DNA from: Streptomyces sp. NBC_00568
GTDB lineage: Bacteria > Actinomycetota > Actinomycetes > Streptomycetales > Streptomycetaceae
DNA: 64,000 nucleotides
Assembly: GCF_026341855.1 (NCBI RefSeq)
Contig: NZ_JAPENW010000001.1
Location: 4,703,001-4,767,000 of the forward strand
Direction: 5' to 3'
The notes under the pieces were generated by a model. That model worked only from the letters and a program-made list of their open reading frames with translations. It was not told where the DNA came from and made no database searches. The translations under genes were made by a program, and so were the position numbers. This document shows, piece after piece, positions 1 to 7,492 of this stretch (the stretch's first letter is position 1; every line of letters starts with the position of its first letter).

Positions 1-1007
1 ATCTCCAGGTGGCCGTGACGGCGCAGCTCCAGGACGGGCGCGACCGGCGGGACCACGCTGCTCTCGGTGGCCAGGACCTCCTGGATGCGCTCGGCACAGA
101 CCTCCGCGCGCGGCACCATCATGAACATGAAGGTGGCCATCATCACGGACATCACGATCTGCATCAGGTAGGCGAGGAACGCGGTCAGATCGCCGATCTG
201 CATGCCGCCGCTGTCGATGCGGTGGGCGCCGAACCAGACCACCGCGATGGACGACAGGTTCACCACCGTCATGACGATCGGGAACATCAGGGCCAGCATC
301 CGGCCGGTGGCCAGCGACGTCTCGGTGAGGTCGGTGTTGGCGCCCTTGAAGCGCTCCTTCTCGTAGCCGTCGCGCACGAACGCGCGGATCACCCGGTTGC
401 CGGTGATCTGCTCGCGCAGCACCCGGTTCACGGTGTCCAGGCGCACCTGCATGGTGCGGAACAGCGGGCGCAGCCTGCGCACGATGAGCGTCACGCAGAT
501 GCCGAGGGTCGGCACCACGGCGACGAGCACCGCGGACAGCGGCACGTCCAGGCCGAGGGCCAGGACGATGCCGCCCACGCACATGATCGGCGCCGACACC
601 AGCAGGGTGAACGTCATCAGCGCCAGCATCTGCACCTGCTGGACGTCATTGGTGGTGCGGGTGATGAGCGACGGAGCGCCGAAGTGGCCCATCTCACGTG
701 CCGAGAAGGACTGGACGCGGTCGAAGACGGCCGCCCGGATGTCCCGGCCGACCGCGGAGGCGGTGCGGGCGCCGTAGAAGACGGCGCCGATGTTGCAGAC
801 GACCTGGGCCAGCGAGATGACGATCATCAGGGCGCCGAAGGACAGGATGTAACCCGTGTCCCCCTTCACGACACCGTTGTCGATGATGTGCGCGTTCAGC
901 GTGGGCAGGTAGAGCGTGGCGCAGGTCTGCAGGAACTGCAGCAGCACCAGCAGGGCGATGGGTTTCTTGTACGGACTGAGGTGGGTCCGCAGGAGTCGTA
1001 TGAGCAC
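1..1007 (-). CDS. ABC transporter transmembrane/ATP-binding subunit, 3' part outside window
   Basis: The reverse strand reads as the amino-terminal 335 residues of an ABC exporter half-transporter. It starts at the GTG at 1007, begins V-L-I-R-L-L-R-T-H-L, and runs off the left edge before the nucleotide-binding domain. It has the alternating long hydrophobic segments of a type-1 ABC exporter membrane domain and the family signature around V-Q-S-F-S-A-R-E-M-G and L-I-T-R-T-T-N-D-V-Q-Q-V. Such proteins usually work as heterodimers in drug, lipid or peptide export. The ATPase half and any partner gene would lie to the left. A purine-rich GAGAGA lies just upstream of the GTG. The substrate cannot be told. 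Confidence 0.9.
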   Translation of the reverse strand, partial: MLIRLLRTHLSPYKKPIALLVLLQFLQTCATLYLPTLNAHIIDNGVVKGDTGYILSFGALMIVISLAQVVCNIGAVFYGARTASAVGRDIRAAVFDRVQSFSAREMGHFGAPSLITRTTNDVQQVQMLALMTFTLLVSAPIMCVGGIVLALGLDVPLSAVLVAVVPTLGICVTLIVRRLRPLFRTMQVRLDTVNRVLREQITGNRVIRAFVRDGYEKERFKGANTDLTETSLATGRMLALMFPIVMTVVNLSSIAVVWFGAHRIDSGGMQIGDLTAFLAYLMQIVMSVMMATFMFMMVPRAEVCAERIQEVLATESSVVPPVAPVLELRRHGHLE

Positions 1008-1171
1008 GCGGGGTCTCTCGGAGTTGTCGGCGGTGGGGTGATCGGCGGGCGATGCGTGATGCACCACCCCCTATCGTCGGACACTCCACCCGCGTTACCT
1101 CAACCGATTAACCCAAGTGCGGTCCAAAAACGGACCATGCCTCCGTCTTCGGACGTACGCCGGTGGAGGGG

Positions 1172-2626
1172 CTACGCCCGGAACGCCCCAGGATGCGTCT
1201 GTTCCCGTACGGACACGTACTGCTGTCGTACGGCCTGCCCCACGGCGAGCTCCTCACCGGGCTCCAGCACCTGGGCGACCGGCCCCTGCCATGCGGGCGG
1301 TGTCCGCGGGTCGAGGGTGCCCTGCGACACGCCGAGGGCCCAGGCGGCCTGACGGGCCGCGCCGAGCGCCGCGTAGTCCGCGGGCTGCGGCACGACGACC
1401 TGCGCGCCGAACAGCGCGGGCGCCACGGCCTGGACGGCGGGCAGCTCGGCGGCCTGGCCGAGAAGGAAGATCCGGCGTACGTCGACACCCCGCCCGCGCA
1501 GCACGTCCAGCGCGTCCGCGAGCCCGCACAGCATGCCCTCGAAGGCCGCCCGTGCCAGATGCTCGGGCCGCATCGACTCCCGGCGCAGTCCGGCCAGCGT
1601 CCCCGCCGTGTGCGGCAGGTTCGGGGTGCGCTCGCCCTCCAGGTACGGCAGCAGGACCAGGCCGTGGGAGCCCGGCGTCGACTTCATCGCCAGGTCGGAC
1701 AGTGCCTCCAGGTCGGACACGCCGACGAGTTCGGCGGCCCCGCGCAGGGCCCGTACGGCATTGAGCGTGGTGACGACCGGAAGATGCATGCCGGTCGCGT
1801 CCGCCAGGGAGGTGATCATGCCGGTGGAGTCCACCAGCGCCTCGGGATGGACGGCCATCACGGAACCGGAGGCGCCCAGCGACACCACCGCGTCGCCGAG
1901 CCCGATGCCGAGCCCGAACGCCGCCGCCATGGTCTCGCCGGTCCCGGCGGATATCAGCAGCCCCTCGGGCGTGGTCCCCGCGGCGTCGGACGGGCCGAGC
2001 ACCTCGGGCAGCCCGGCCTGGTGGCCGAGCGCGAGCTCGATGAGATCCGGCCGGTAGCCGCCGGTCGCCGCCGACCAGTACCCGGTCCCCGAGGCGCCGC
2101 CCCGGTCCGTGGTCCTGCGCACGGGCCGCCCGAGAAGCTGCCACACCAGCCAGTCGTGGGCCTGCAGCAGCATGCTGGTGCGTCTCGCGGCCTCGGGCTC
2201 GGTCTTGCTCAGCCAGCGCAGCTTGGTGACGGGCTGGGCGGCCTGCGGGACACTGCCCACCGCCTGCGCCCATGCCTCGCGCCCGCCGAGCGCGTCGATC
2301 AGATCGGCCGCCGCGACCTGCGCCCGCTTGTCACCGCCGACCATCGCCGGGCGCACGGTGTTGCCCTGCGCGTCCAGCGGCACGAGCCCGTTCTGCTGCG
2401 CGGACACACCGATGGCCTGGACGCCTTCGAGCAGCCCGCCACCGGCGGCCTCGCCCAGGGACAGCAGCCAGGCCTGCGGGTCCACGTCCGAAGGACGGCC
2501 GCCACCCTCGGCTCCGTCGACCGGATGTGGCGCATACCCCTGCCTCAGCACGGCACCCGTGTCCGAGTCACAGACAACGATACGAGTGAAATCGGGCGAA
2601 CTGTCCAACCCGGCGACTATCCCCAT
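1172..2626 (-). CDS. xylB: FGGY-family carbohydrate kinase, xylulokinase-like
   Basis: A 484-residue sugar kinase of the FGGY family that would phosphorylate a pentulose, probably D-xylulose, in the cytoplasm. It opens with the ASKHA phosphate loop (G-L-D-S-S-P-D-F-T), has the G-V-S-A-Q-Q-N-G segment typical of xylulokinases, a central G-A-S-G-S-V-M adenosine-side motif and the C-terminal F-L-L-G-Q-A-A-E region. Family members are usually 480-500 residues, so the length fits. I chose the ATG at 2626 (M-G-I-V-A-G-L-D-S) over an upstream in-frame start because the phosphate loop should lie close to the N-terminus. There is no adjacent xylose isomerase or sugar transporter, so the substrate is inferred from family resemblance only. 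Confidence 0.85.
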   Translation of the reverse strand: MGIVAGLDSSPDFTRIVVCDSDTGAVLRQGYAPHPVDGAEGGGRPSDVDPQAWLLSLGEAAGGGLLEGVQAIGVSAQQNGLVPLDAQGNTVRPAMVGGDKRAQVAAADLIDALGGREAWAQAVGSVPQAAQPVTKLRWLSKTEPEAARRTSMLLQAHDWLVWQLLGRPVRRTTDRGGASGTGYWSAATGGYRPDLIELALGHQAGLPEVLGPSDAAGTTPEGLLISAGTGETMAAAFGLGIGLGDAVVSLGASGSVMAVHPEALVDSTGMITSLADATGMHLPVVTTLNAVRALRGAAELVGVSDLEALSDLAMKSTPGSHGLVLLPYLEGERTPNLPHTAGTLAGLRRESMRPEHLARAAFEGMLCGLADALDVLRGRGVDVRRIFLLGQAAELPAVQAVAPALFGAQVVVPQPADYAALGAARQAAWALGVSQGTLDPRTPPAWQGPVAQVLEPGEELAVGQAVRQQYVSVREQTHPGAFRA

Positions 2627-2700
2627 GGCGGAAATTCTGCCGTACGACGAGGGGTGGCGGCGCCGGGCGGGCACACAGGACCCGGCGCCGCCAAGGATCC

Positions 2701-3006
2701 CTAGGTATTACTGGTGCCCCAGTCGTCCTCGCCGGTGCCGCCCGCGTTCCGCTCCCGCAGCGAGCGCACCCGGTCGGTGACCGAGTCGGGGACGCGGTCA
2801 CCCACCTTCTCGCTCACGGTGTGCAGCGCCTTGCCGGCGATCTCGCGGCCCTGCTGGGCGGCGGTCTCCGCGGTGTTGCGCACCGCGGGGTTCTGCGTGA
2901 CCTGACGAGCGGACTTCTTCAGCTGTTCGTAGCGCTCGCGCCCGGCCCGCGTGCCGAGCACGTAACCCAGGGCCAGTCCGGCGACGAACGTGAGCCGGTA
3001 GCGCAT
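2701..3006 (-). CDS. YtxH-like small membrane-anchored protein
   Basis: A 101-residue protein starting at the ATG at 3006, preceded by a good GGAAGGG ribosome-binding site. Residues 5-20 form a short hydrophobic segment with small residues (F-V-A-G-L-A-L-G-Y-V-L-G), followed by T-R-A-G-R-E-R-Y-E-Q-L, the pattern of the YtxH-like family. The rest is a charged, probably helical tail rich in Q, E, R and K, ending in a short disordered stretch. Proteins of this kind are common in Streptomyces and of unknown function. A longer reading of this frame would run back across the neighbouring tRNA genes and is not credible. It is transcribed divergently from the tRNA genes. Confidence 0.8.
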   Translation of the reverse strand: MRYRLTFVAGLALGYVLGTRAGRERYEQLKKSARQVTQNPAVRNTAETAAQQGREIAGKALHTVSEKVGDRVPDSVTDRVRSLRERNAGGTGEDDWGTSNT

Positions 3007-3150
3007 GACGGCCACCCTTCCCTTGCGTCGGCATCGGTGCGGAGGGAACCGATTGGCGGAGCACCCCCCTGCTTGCGCTAATGTATGTGTCGCAGCAAGC
3101 GCACGCCCCCTGGCGAATACCCAGGTAGGTGCGTTCGATGCAAAGATCGA

Positions 3151-3223
3151 TCCCCTGTAGCTCAATTGGCAGAGCAGCCGACTGTTAATCGGCAGGTTAC
3201 TGGTTCGAGTCCAGTCGGGGGAG
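3151..3223 (+). tRNA. tRNA-Asn (GTT)
   Basis: A 73-nt cloverleaf. The 7-bp acceptor stem pairs TCCCCTG with CGGGGGA. The D arm carries GCTC..GAGC, the anticodon loop reads CTGTTAA with GTT at 3184-3186, and the T arm carries TTCGAGT. The discriminator is G and no CCA is encoded, as expected in Streptomyces. It is the first of two near-identical Asn tRNAs. Confidence 0.96.
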
Positions 3224-3228
3224 CTCGA

Positions 3229-3301
3229 TCTCCTGTAGCTCAATTGGCAGAGCAGCCGGCTGTTAACCGGCAGGTTACTGGTTCGAGTCCAGTCGGGAGA
3301 G
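3229..3301 (+). tRNA. tRNA-Asn (GTT), second copy
   Basis: A near-copy of the tRNA five bases upstream. The acceptor stem is TCTCCTG/CGGGAGA and the anticodon GTT is at 3262-3264. The base changes in the acceptor and anticodon stems are compensatory (the anticodon stem is GCCGG/CCGGC here, GCCGA/TCGGC in copy one), which marks a functional tandem duplicate. The 5-nt spacer means the two are certainly co-transcribed. Confidence 0.96.
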
Positions 3302-3310
3302 CAACGGAAG

Positions 3311-3333
3311 AGGACCCCTCAGGGGTCCTTTTT
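3311..3333 (+). terminator. Rho-independent terminator of the tRNA-Asn pair
   Basis: A perfect 8-bp stem (AGGACCCC / GGGGTCCT) with a 3-nt loop, followed directly by a run of five T, ten bases after the second tRNA-Asn. This is a textbook intrinsic terminator, unusual in this GC-rich genome because it has a real T tract. Confidence 0.9.
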
Positions 3334-3437
3334 CATGTCCGCGGGAACCGCTCGGGGCATGCCGAAGTCCCCGTGGTCGGGCGATGCCGACCATCCGAAG
3401 CAGGAGATCGTATGAGCGGCTATGCTGCGGCAGACGG

Positions 3438-3455
3438 CGCGCACAAATGTGCGCG
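3438..3455. other. Hairpin immediately upstream of the CAT tRNA
   Basis: A perfect inverted repeat, CGCGCAC-AAAT-GTGCGCG, ends 12 bases before the tRNA gene. A TATGCT hexamer at 3421-3426 could be the -10 element of the tRNA promoter, which would put the hairpin in the 5' leader of the precursor tRNA. Its role is unknown. Confidence 0.5.
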
Positions 3456-3467
3456 GCGCGCCGTAAC

Positions 3468-3541
3468 GGGGCGGTAGCTCAGCCGGTTAGAGCAGCGGAC
3501 TCATAATCCGTCGGCCGTGGGTTCGAGTCCCACCCGCCCCA
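3468..3541 (+). tRNA. tRNA with CAT anticodon (tRNA-Ile2 or elongator tRNA-Met)
   Basis: A 74-nt cloverleaf with acceptor stem GGGGCGG/CCGCCCC, loop CTCATAA (CAT at 3502-3504), T arm TTCGAGT and discriminator A; CCA is not encoded. CAT is read as Met, or as Ile when C34 is modified to lysidine by TilS. The variable-loop context (TCGGCCG) looks more like known Ile2 tRNAs than elongator Met tRNAs, so I lean to Ile2, but sequence alone does not settle it. tRNA 3' ends are frequent integration sites, and the DNA that follows is gene-poor. Confidence 0.93.
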
Positions 3542-4107
3542 CTACGCGCTACGCGGGAAGAAGCGATCTGACCAGCAACTTCGCTGGAGGGTCGGGCGAG
3601 TTGAGGGGCCCGGTGGCCCTGGGCGGTCAGGTTCTCGTGATCCTGAGGCCGAGATCGAGGCCGCGGACCTCCCTCGAATCGGACATGTCGTGTTGTCGCC
3701 GGACCGGGCGTGGCCGTCATGCGTGTCGCGAATCCCTCTGCGGCCAGGTGGCACAGGACGTTCCCGTGGGGCGGTCGCGGAGTGTCCCGACGCTCCTGAC
3801 CCTGGCCATGCTCCAGCAGTACACCGAAGACTGACGACCCGGAGAATCCGGGGCCGGGGCCGAACGGTCGCCGGGGTGCGCCCTCTCGGCGAGGAGCTCC
3901 GTCAAGTCCCGGGTCGGATCCCTCCCGCGGCCGGGGAGCCGACGCGCGACGCGAGGATGCCCACGGACGCGGAGCTCGTTCGGACCGTCGGCGGAGTAGG
4001 CTCGGTGTTACCGAGGGTATTTCGTGCACGGCTCCCATGTCCGTGTCACTTTCGGCGATTTCACCACACCGGGCCGGTTCCGGTCGGTCCGGAGCCGGGT
4101 TCGTGTC
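3542..4107. other. Gene-poor stretch downstream of the tRNA
   Basis: About 565 bases with no reading frame showing convincing Streptomyces coding statistics on either strand. Several open frames cross it but their translations are arginine/proline-rich artefacts. I found no second copy of the tRNA 3' end here, so there is no positive evidence for an integrated element. Confidence 0.5.
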
Positions 4108-4551
4108 ATGAGTGCCTTCGCCTTCCCCACGCCGATCCCCGAAAGCACGCCCTCCTCCCCATCCCGTCGGACGCTTTCCTCTCCGTCCTGTCGGACGCCC
4201 TCCGCCGCCCTCTGCTCCTTGCGGACGGCCGTGCCCGATCCGCTGTGGGGTCGCATCCCCGGGGACCCGGCGAACCCTCCGTACCGGTCGGCCGTCCCCG
4301 GCGCGGGGCTCGTCGGCGCGCGGGTGCAGCCGACTCCCGTCTCGGCCCGCCTGCTGATGGCCGCCGGGAGGGACTGCCTGCGCACCGCGCACGTGGGCCG
4401 GCTGATGGTGGAGGCGGCGAGCCTGCGCACGGTGTCGGAGACCGACCGGGCCGTTCAGGCGGCCTGGGACTCCGAAGGGGACCACGAAGACCGGGATCCG
4501 GCTGCCCGCCCGCAGATCCCGGCCGTTTCCGGTCCGCCGACGGCGAGGTGA
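4108..4551 (+). CDS. Hypothetical protein, possibly decayed
   Basis: A 147-codon frame starting at the ATG at 4108. The second half (from about 4310) uses almost only G/C-ending codons and reads like a helical protein: P-V-S-A-R-L-L-M-A-A-G-R-D-C-L-R-T-A-H-V-G-R, then E-T-D-R-A-V-Q-A-A-W. The first half is Ser/Pro-rich with several A/T-ending codons and an imperfect repeat around TCCCGTCGGACG. The ribosome-binding site is poor (GGAG about 14 bases upstream). I do not recognise a family. It may be a genuine orphan or the remnant of a longer gene. Confidence 0.35.
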   Translation: MSAFAFPTPIPESTPSSPSRRTLSSPSCRTPSAALCSLRTAVPDPLWGRIPGDPANPPYRSAVPGAGLVGARVQPTPVSARLLMAAGRDCLRTAHVGRLMVEAASLRTVSETDRAVQAAWDSEGDHEDRDPAARPQIPAVSGPPTAR

Positions 4552-4685
4552 GGTCCGCGGAAACGCCGGTCCTGCGACTGTGGACGACAGCCCCCGACCG
4601 CACGGGGACGTCCGACGGCGTACGGCCGGTGTGATGTGCGCACCGGTCTCCCGCGGTGGCCGTCGTTGCCGCGGGGAGGGCGGTG

Positions 4686-5123
4686 TCACCGACGGGCGGG
4701 CGCCGCCATGTGTAGCAGCCGTTCGGTGATCTCCCGGTACTGCCTGAGCACGAGCCGCAGTTCCTCGGTCCGCGCATCGGTGGCCGGGTCCTGCCAGCCT
4801 GTGCGCAAGAAGCGTCGGCGTTCCGCGAGGGTGACGGTGAACAGGGTGGTGACCTCGTCGAGGACGGCGTCGGCCTTTTCCACCGCCGCGCGCGGGCTGT
4901 CGACGAAGGTGCCCAGGGCCTGCTGGAGGCGCTGGGCGAGCTTGTCCCGGTCGCCCCGCGGGACCAGTGCCGGGCAGCGTTCGCGATCGGGGCCGCCCGC
5001 GCCGGTGCCGGGCTCGCGCGGTGCGTGGGCGGGTTCGGCGCGGGGTGTCTGCGGAGCGCGCCGCATCGGGGGATCGGCAGCCCCGGGCCGGGGCTGCCGT
5101 GCGTGTTCGGCGTTGTGTGCCAT
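4686..5123 (-). CDS. Conserved Streptomyces hypothetical protein with helical C-terminal domain
   Basis: A 145-residue protein. Residues 1-55 are a polar, proline-rich, probably disordered lead. Residues 58-140 form a conserved-looking helical domain (D-K-L-A-Q-R-L-Q-Q-A-L, D-S-P-R-A-A-V-E-K-A-D-A-V-L-D-E-V, then T-E-E-L-R-L-V-L-R-Q-Y-R-E-I-T-E-R-L-L). I recall similar short proteins in many Streptomyces but know of no function. Codon use is strongly Streptomyces-like in this frame, unlike the flanking DNA. The start is the ATG at 5123, with GAAGGG upstream at a rather long spacing. Confidence 0.65.
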   Translation of the reverse strand: MAHNAEHARQPRPGAADPPMRRAPQTPRAEPAHAPREPGTGAGGPDRERCPALVPRGDRDKLAQRLQQALGTFVDSPRAAVEKADAVLDEVTTLFTVTLAERRRFLRTGWQDPATDARTEELRLVLRQYREITERLLHMAAPARR

Positions 5124-5635
5124 CAGGTGCTGCTTCCCTTCGCGTGGCGTGGGTCCGTGCCCCCGGCGCGTGACTCCGGTCGTCGTGGGACGACGCGCCG
5201 GTCCGGGCGGGCGGCCGCTCGCCGGCCAACGCCTCGAAGAGGATTCGGACTTCGACGTGGCGCCTCCCGCATTTCCTCGGTGCCGCTCCGGTCGCGGGCT
5301 GTCGCGTGCAGGCCGCGGTGGTCCTGGACGTGGTGCGAGCGGCGGACGGAGAGGGCGGCGCTCCGGTCGTCGGACCGGTCCCCGTCGGGGAGGCCACGGT
5401 CCCCCGCCGGGCGCGTCGGCAGCGCGTCCGCCTCGACGAGGCCCGCCGAAGGGCCCGCACGGTGAAGCCGAACCCGAACTCCACCGGGATCAGCGGCAGG
5501 AGAAGCATCCGCGGATCATGGCCGGGTCTTCCGGATCGCGGGAACTGCCTGACATCCGCGGGTCCGGGCGAAGCGGGAAGGCGGCGTGCGTCGCCCGGTG
5601 AACCGGAGGGGCACGGCCCTTCGCCGCGCTGCCAG
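5124..5635. other. Gene-poor region with one decayed fragment
   Basis: About 510 bases with no intact gene that I can support. It contains the short hydrophobic-protein remnant described separately; the rest shows no consistent coding frame on either strand. Confidence 0.5.
5449..5508 (-). pseudogene. Fragment of a hydrophobic small-protein gene
   Basis: The reverse strand from the ATG at 5508 reads M-L-L-L-P-L-I-P-V-E-F-G-F-G-F-T-V-R-A-L, resembling the start of the tiny hydrophobic proteins common in Streptomyces, of which an intact relative lies at 6238-6516. After about 20 residues the similarity stops, the expected tryptophan-rich membrane half is missing, and no ribosome-binding site is visible. 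I read it as a truncated remnant; chance resemblance is possible. Confidence 0.35.
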
Positions 5636-5848
5636 TCAATGCCGGACGACTTCCCTTGTCAACGCGGAGTCGACAGGGGGGAGTTCCGCGAGCCGGGCAG
5701 GGGCCGTCGGGGCGAACGGGGCCTCGGCGGGAGCGTTCACCGGATCGGCCGGCGGCGCCGGCAGGATGCGGTCCTCCCACCAGGAGAGGCTCATCACGGC
5801 GGCGAGCAGGACGAAGGGGGCCGAAGCCGGAACGATCAGCGCGTACAT
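5636..5848 (-). CDS. Small single-span membrane protein
   Basis: A 70-residue protein starting at the ATG at 5848, with AGGCGG five bases upstream. Residues 2-21 form one membrane helix ending in S-W-W-E-D-R-I-L-P, followed by a Pro/Ala-rich tail (A-P-P-A-D-P-V-N-A-P-A-E-A-P). The hydrophobic helix followed by W-x-E-D and a proline-rich tail recurs in small Streptomyces proteins. Function unknown. It lies near other small membrane proteins and a stress-type sigma factor, but on the opposite strand. Confidence 0.6.
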   Translation of the reverse strand: MYALIVPASAPFVLLAAVMSLSWWEDRILPAPPADPVNAPAEAPFAPTAPARLAELPPVDSALTREVVRH

Positions 5849-6237
5849 GTGTACCGCCTGTCGTGAAACGCGTGCGACGCGGCGGGCAGCGGAAAGGTGC
5901 CCGCACGGGGCGCATCGGTGCCGCGCCGGGATCGGGTGGCGACGGCGGGTGCGGGAACGGCCCGTCGGAGACGGGACGGGTTCCTTCACCGATGCGCGAG
6001 GTGCGCCCCCGAAGGAGCGCGCGAGGTGATCGACGCTGCCGGGGGCTCGGGCCGTACCGCGCACGTTAGCCCTCGCCGCGCTCCCCGGACAGACGCCAAC
6101 TGGCCATCCGGTTGCGGCCTACTCCGCCGGAAGCCGCGGACATGCGTGCTGTCCCCGGCCACTTGGGAGGAGTACGTTGTTCTGACAGGCCCCGGCCCCC
6201 GGCAGTGACGCGTTGTTCTGCTCCGGGGAGGCCCGCC
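5849..6237. other. Intergenic region between divergent small genes
   Basis: About 390 bases between two divergently transcribed small membrane-protein genes. It should hold both promoters. I see no clear -35/-10 pair and no additional gene. Confidence 0.45.
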
Positions 6238-6516
6238 GTGTTCGTTCTGCTTCTCATCCTGATCGTGGTCCTGTTCGGCCTCGGCTTTCTCCATCCTCTG
6301 TGGTGGGTGGCCGCGGCCGTGTTGCTCTTCGGCGCCACCCGCCACGGCAGTGATCGCGGGGGAGGCTGGATCCGTCGCGACGGTTCCGATCTCAAGGGCT
6401 ACCGGGACTACGAGCAGCGCCGGGACCGTCAGGACCGCTGGGACCGCCGCTACAGCCGTCAGAACCGGGCACGCTGGAAGCGCGAGGACCGCCGGGACCA
6501 TGAACGCCGCGGGTGA
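6238..6516 (+). CDS. Small hydrophobic protein with charged tail
   Basis: A 92-residue protein starting at the GTG at 6238, with a strong GGGGAGG ribosome-binding site 7 bases upstream. Residues 1-33 are very hydrophobic with the pattern L-F-G-L-G-F-L-H-P-L-W-W-V-A, typical of the tiny hydrophobic proteins abundant in Streptomyces. The last 55 residues are extremely charged and Arg/Asp/Tyr-rich (R-D-Y-E-Q-R-R-D-R-Q-D-R-W-D-R-R). It precedes the sigma factor gene by about 107 bases on the same strand, so a shared stress role is possible but not shown. Confidence 0.75.
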   Translation: MFVLLLILIVVLFGLGFLHPLWWVAAAVLLFGATRHGSDRGGGWIRRDGSDLKGYRDYEQRRDRQDRWDRRYSRQNRARWKREDRRDHERRG

Positions 6517-6623
6517 CCGTCTGACCGGTCTGTCATCCGGAGGTCCGGTGCGGCCGCAGCCACCGTGCTGCGGTCCGCCGGCTCCCACGGTGAGTGACAC
6601 CACCGAAGAGGGAGACACGTGCC

Positions 6624-7445
6624 ATGCCTGCCGAACGCGCCCAGAGCCCACGAAACGCGCGCCGCTACGACGACACGCCGGACACCGACGCGGCGTTCCG
6701 CCGCATCGCCGCGCTGCCGGACGGCCCGGAGAGGTCCGCGCTGCGCCAGGAGGTGGTGTGCGCCTGGATGCCGATGGCCGTACGGCTGGCCCAGCGCTTC
6801 CGCCATCGAGGCGAGACCTTCGAAGATCTCCGGCAGGTCGCCCAACTGGGCCTGGTCAAGGCGGTGTCCCGCTTCGACCCGGGTCTCGGCACGGCCTTTC
6901 CGAGTTTTGCCGTACCGACGATCCTCGGCGAGGTGAAGCGGCACTTCCGTGACGAACTCTGGGTCGTGCATGTGCCGCGGCGCGTACAGGAGTTGAGAGG
7001 CCGGGTCCGCGCCGCCGACCGTGAGCTGAGTTCGTCACTGGGCGGAGCGATACCCGCGGTCCACGACATCGCCGCACACACCGGGCTGACCGAGGCCGAG
7101 GTACGGCTCGGCCAAGGCGCGCTGGAGAGCTTCACCGCCTGGTCCATGGACGCCGTGCCCGGCCGCTCCGCGGACGGCCACCCGCTGACCGAGACCATCG
7201 GCGGCACGGAGCCCGGCTTCGACCGGATCGTCGATCGTGAAGCGCTCCGGCCTCTGCTGCGGGCCCTGCCCGAACGCGAACGGCAGATTCTGTACATGAG
7301 GTTCTTCTGCGAGATGACGCAGGCCCGCATCGGTCTGCAGCTCGGTGTCTCCCAGATGCACGTCTCCCGCCTGATCACCCGCACCTGTGCGCAGCTGCAC
7401 GACCAGGTGATGGGCGGCGCCGGGGTTCCGGGGAGCGCGCCTTGA
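6624..7445 (+). CDS. RNA polymerase sigma factor, SigB/SigF/SigG family
   Basis: A 273-residue group-3 sigma factor that would direct RNA polymerase to stress or development promoters. Region 2 is clear (P-M-A-V-R-L-A-Q-R-F-R-H-R-G-E, then D-L-R-Q-V-A-Q-L-G-L-V-K-A-V-S-R-F and the F-P-S-F-A-V-P-T-I-L-G-E-V-K-R-H-F-R-D motif of this family). Region 3 follows (V-P-R-R-V-Q-E-L), then region 4 with L-P-E-R-E-R-Q-I-L-Y-M-R-F-F and a helix-turn-helix ending S-Q-M-H-V-S-R-L. The start is the ATG at 6624 with GAGGGAG upstream; an in-frame GTG at 6594 is possible. No anti-sigma factor or antagonist gene is adjacent, unusual for this family. Confidence 0.92.
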   Translation: MPAERAQSPRNARRYDDTPDTDAAFRRIAALPDGPERSALRQEVVCAWMPMAVRLAQRFRHRGETFEDLRQVAQLGLVKAVSRFDPGLGTAFPSFAVPTILGEVKRHFRDELWVVHVPRRVQELRGRVRAADRELSSSLGGAIPAVHDIAAHTGLTEAEVRLGQGALESFTAWSMDAVPGRSADGHPLTETIGGTEPGFDRIVDREALRPLLRALPERERQILYMRFFCEMTQARIGLQLGVSQMHVSRLITRTCAQLHDQVMGGAGVPGSAP

Positions 7446-7448
7446 CGG

Positions 7449-7480
7449 CGTCCTGAGCACAGGCCGTGGTGCTCAGGACG
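7449..7480. terminator. Bidirectional hairpin between convergent genes
   Basis: A perfect 12-bp inverted repeat, CGTCCTGAGCAC and GTGCTCAGGACG, separated by 8 bases. It sits between the sigma-factor stop and the stop of the convergent GMC oxidoreductase and probably terminates both transcripts. Confidence 0.85.
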
Positions 7481-7492
7481 TTCCGTTCGGCC

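Noticed and set aside
1121..1136. GGTCC-AAAAAC-GGACC as a terminator of the kinase gene or operator of the ABC gene
   Set aside because: Only a 5-bp stem with a 6-base loop and no T tract; too weak to annotate.
9..1352. Long open frame on the plus strand across the ABC transporter and kinase start
   Set aside because: His/Asp/Gly/Arg-rich translation typical of the antisense of GC-rich genes; the minus strand encodes a clear ABC exporter.
3487..5508. 673-codon minus-strand frame crossing the CAT tRNA
   Set aside because: Overlaps a tRNA gene and is Arg/Pro/Thr-rich throughout; only its first 20 residues resemble a real family and are listed as a decayed fragment.
3542..6237. Integrated genetic element at the tRNA
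   Set aside because: No integrase, excisionase or replication gene and no repeat of the tRNA 3' end were found; only the low gene content is suggestive.
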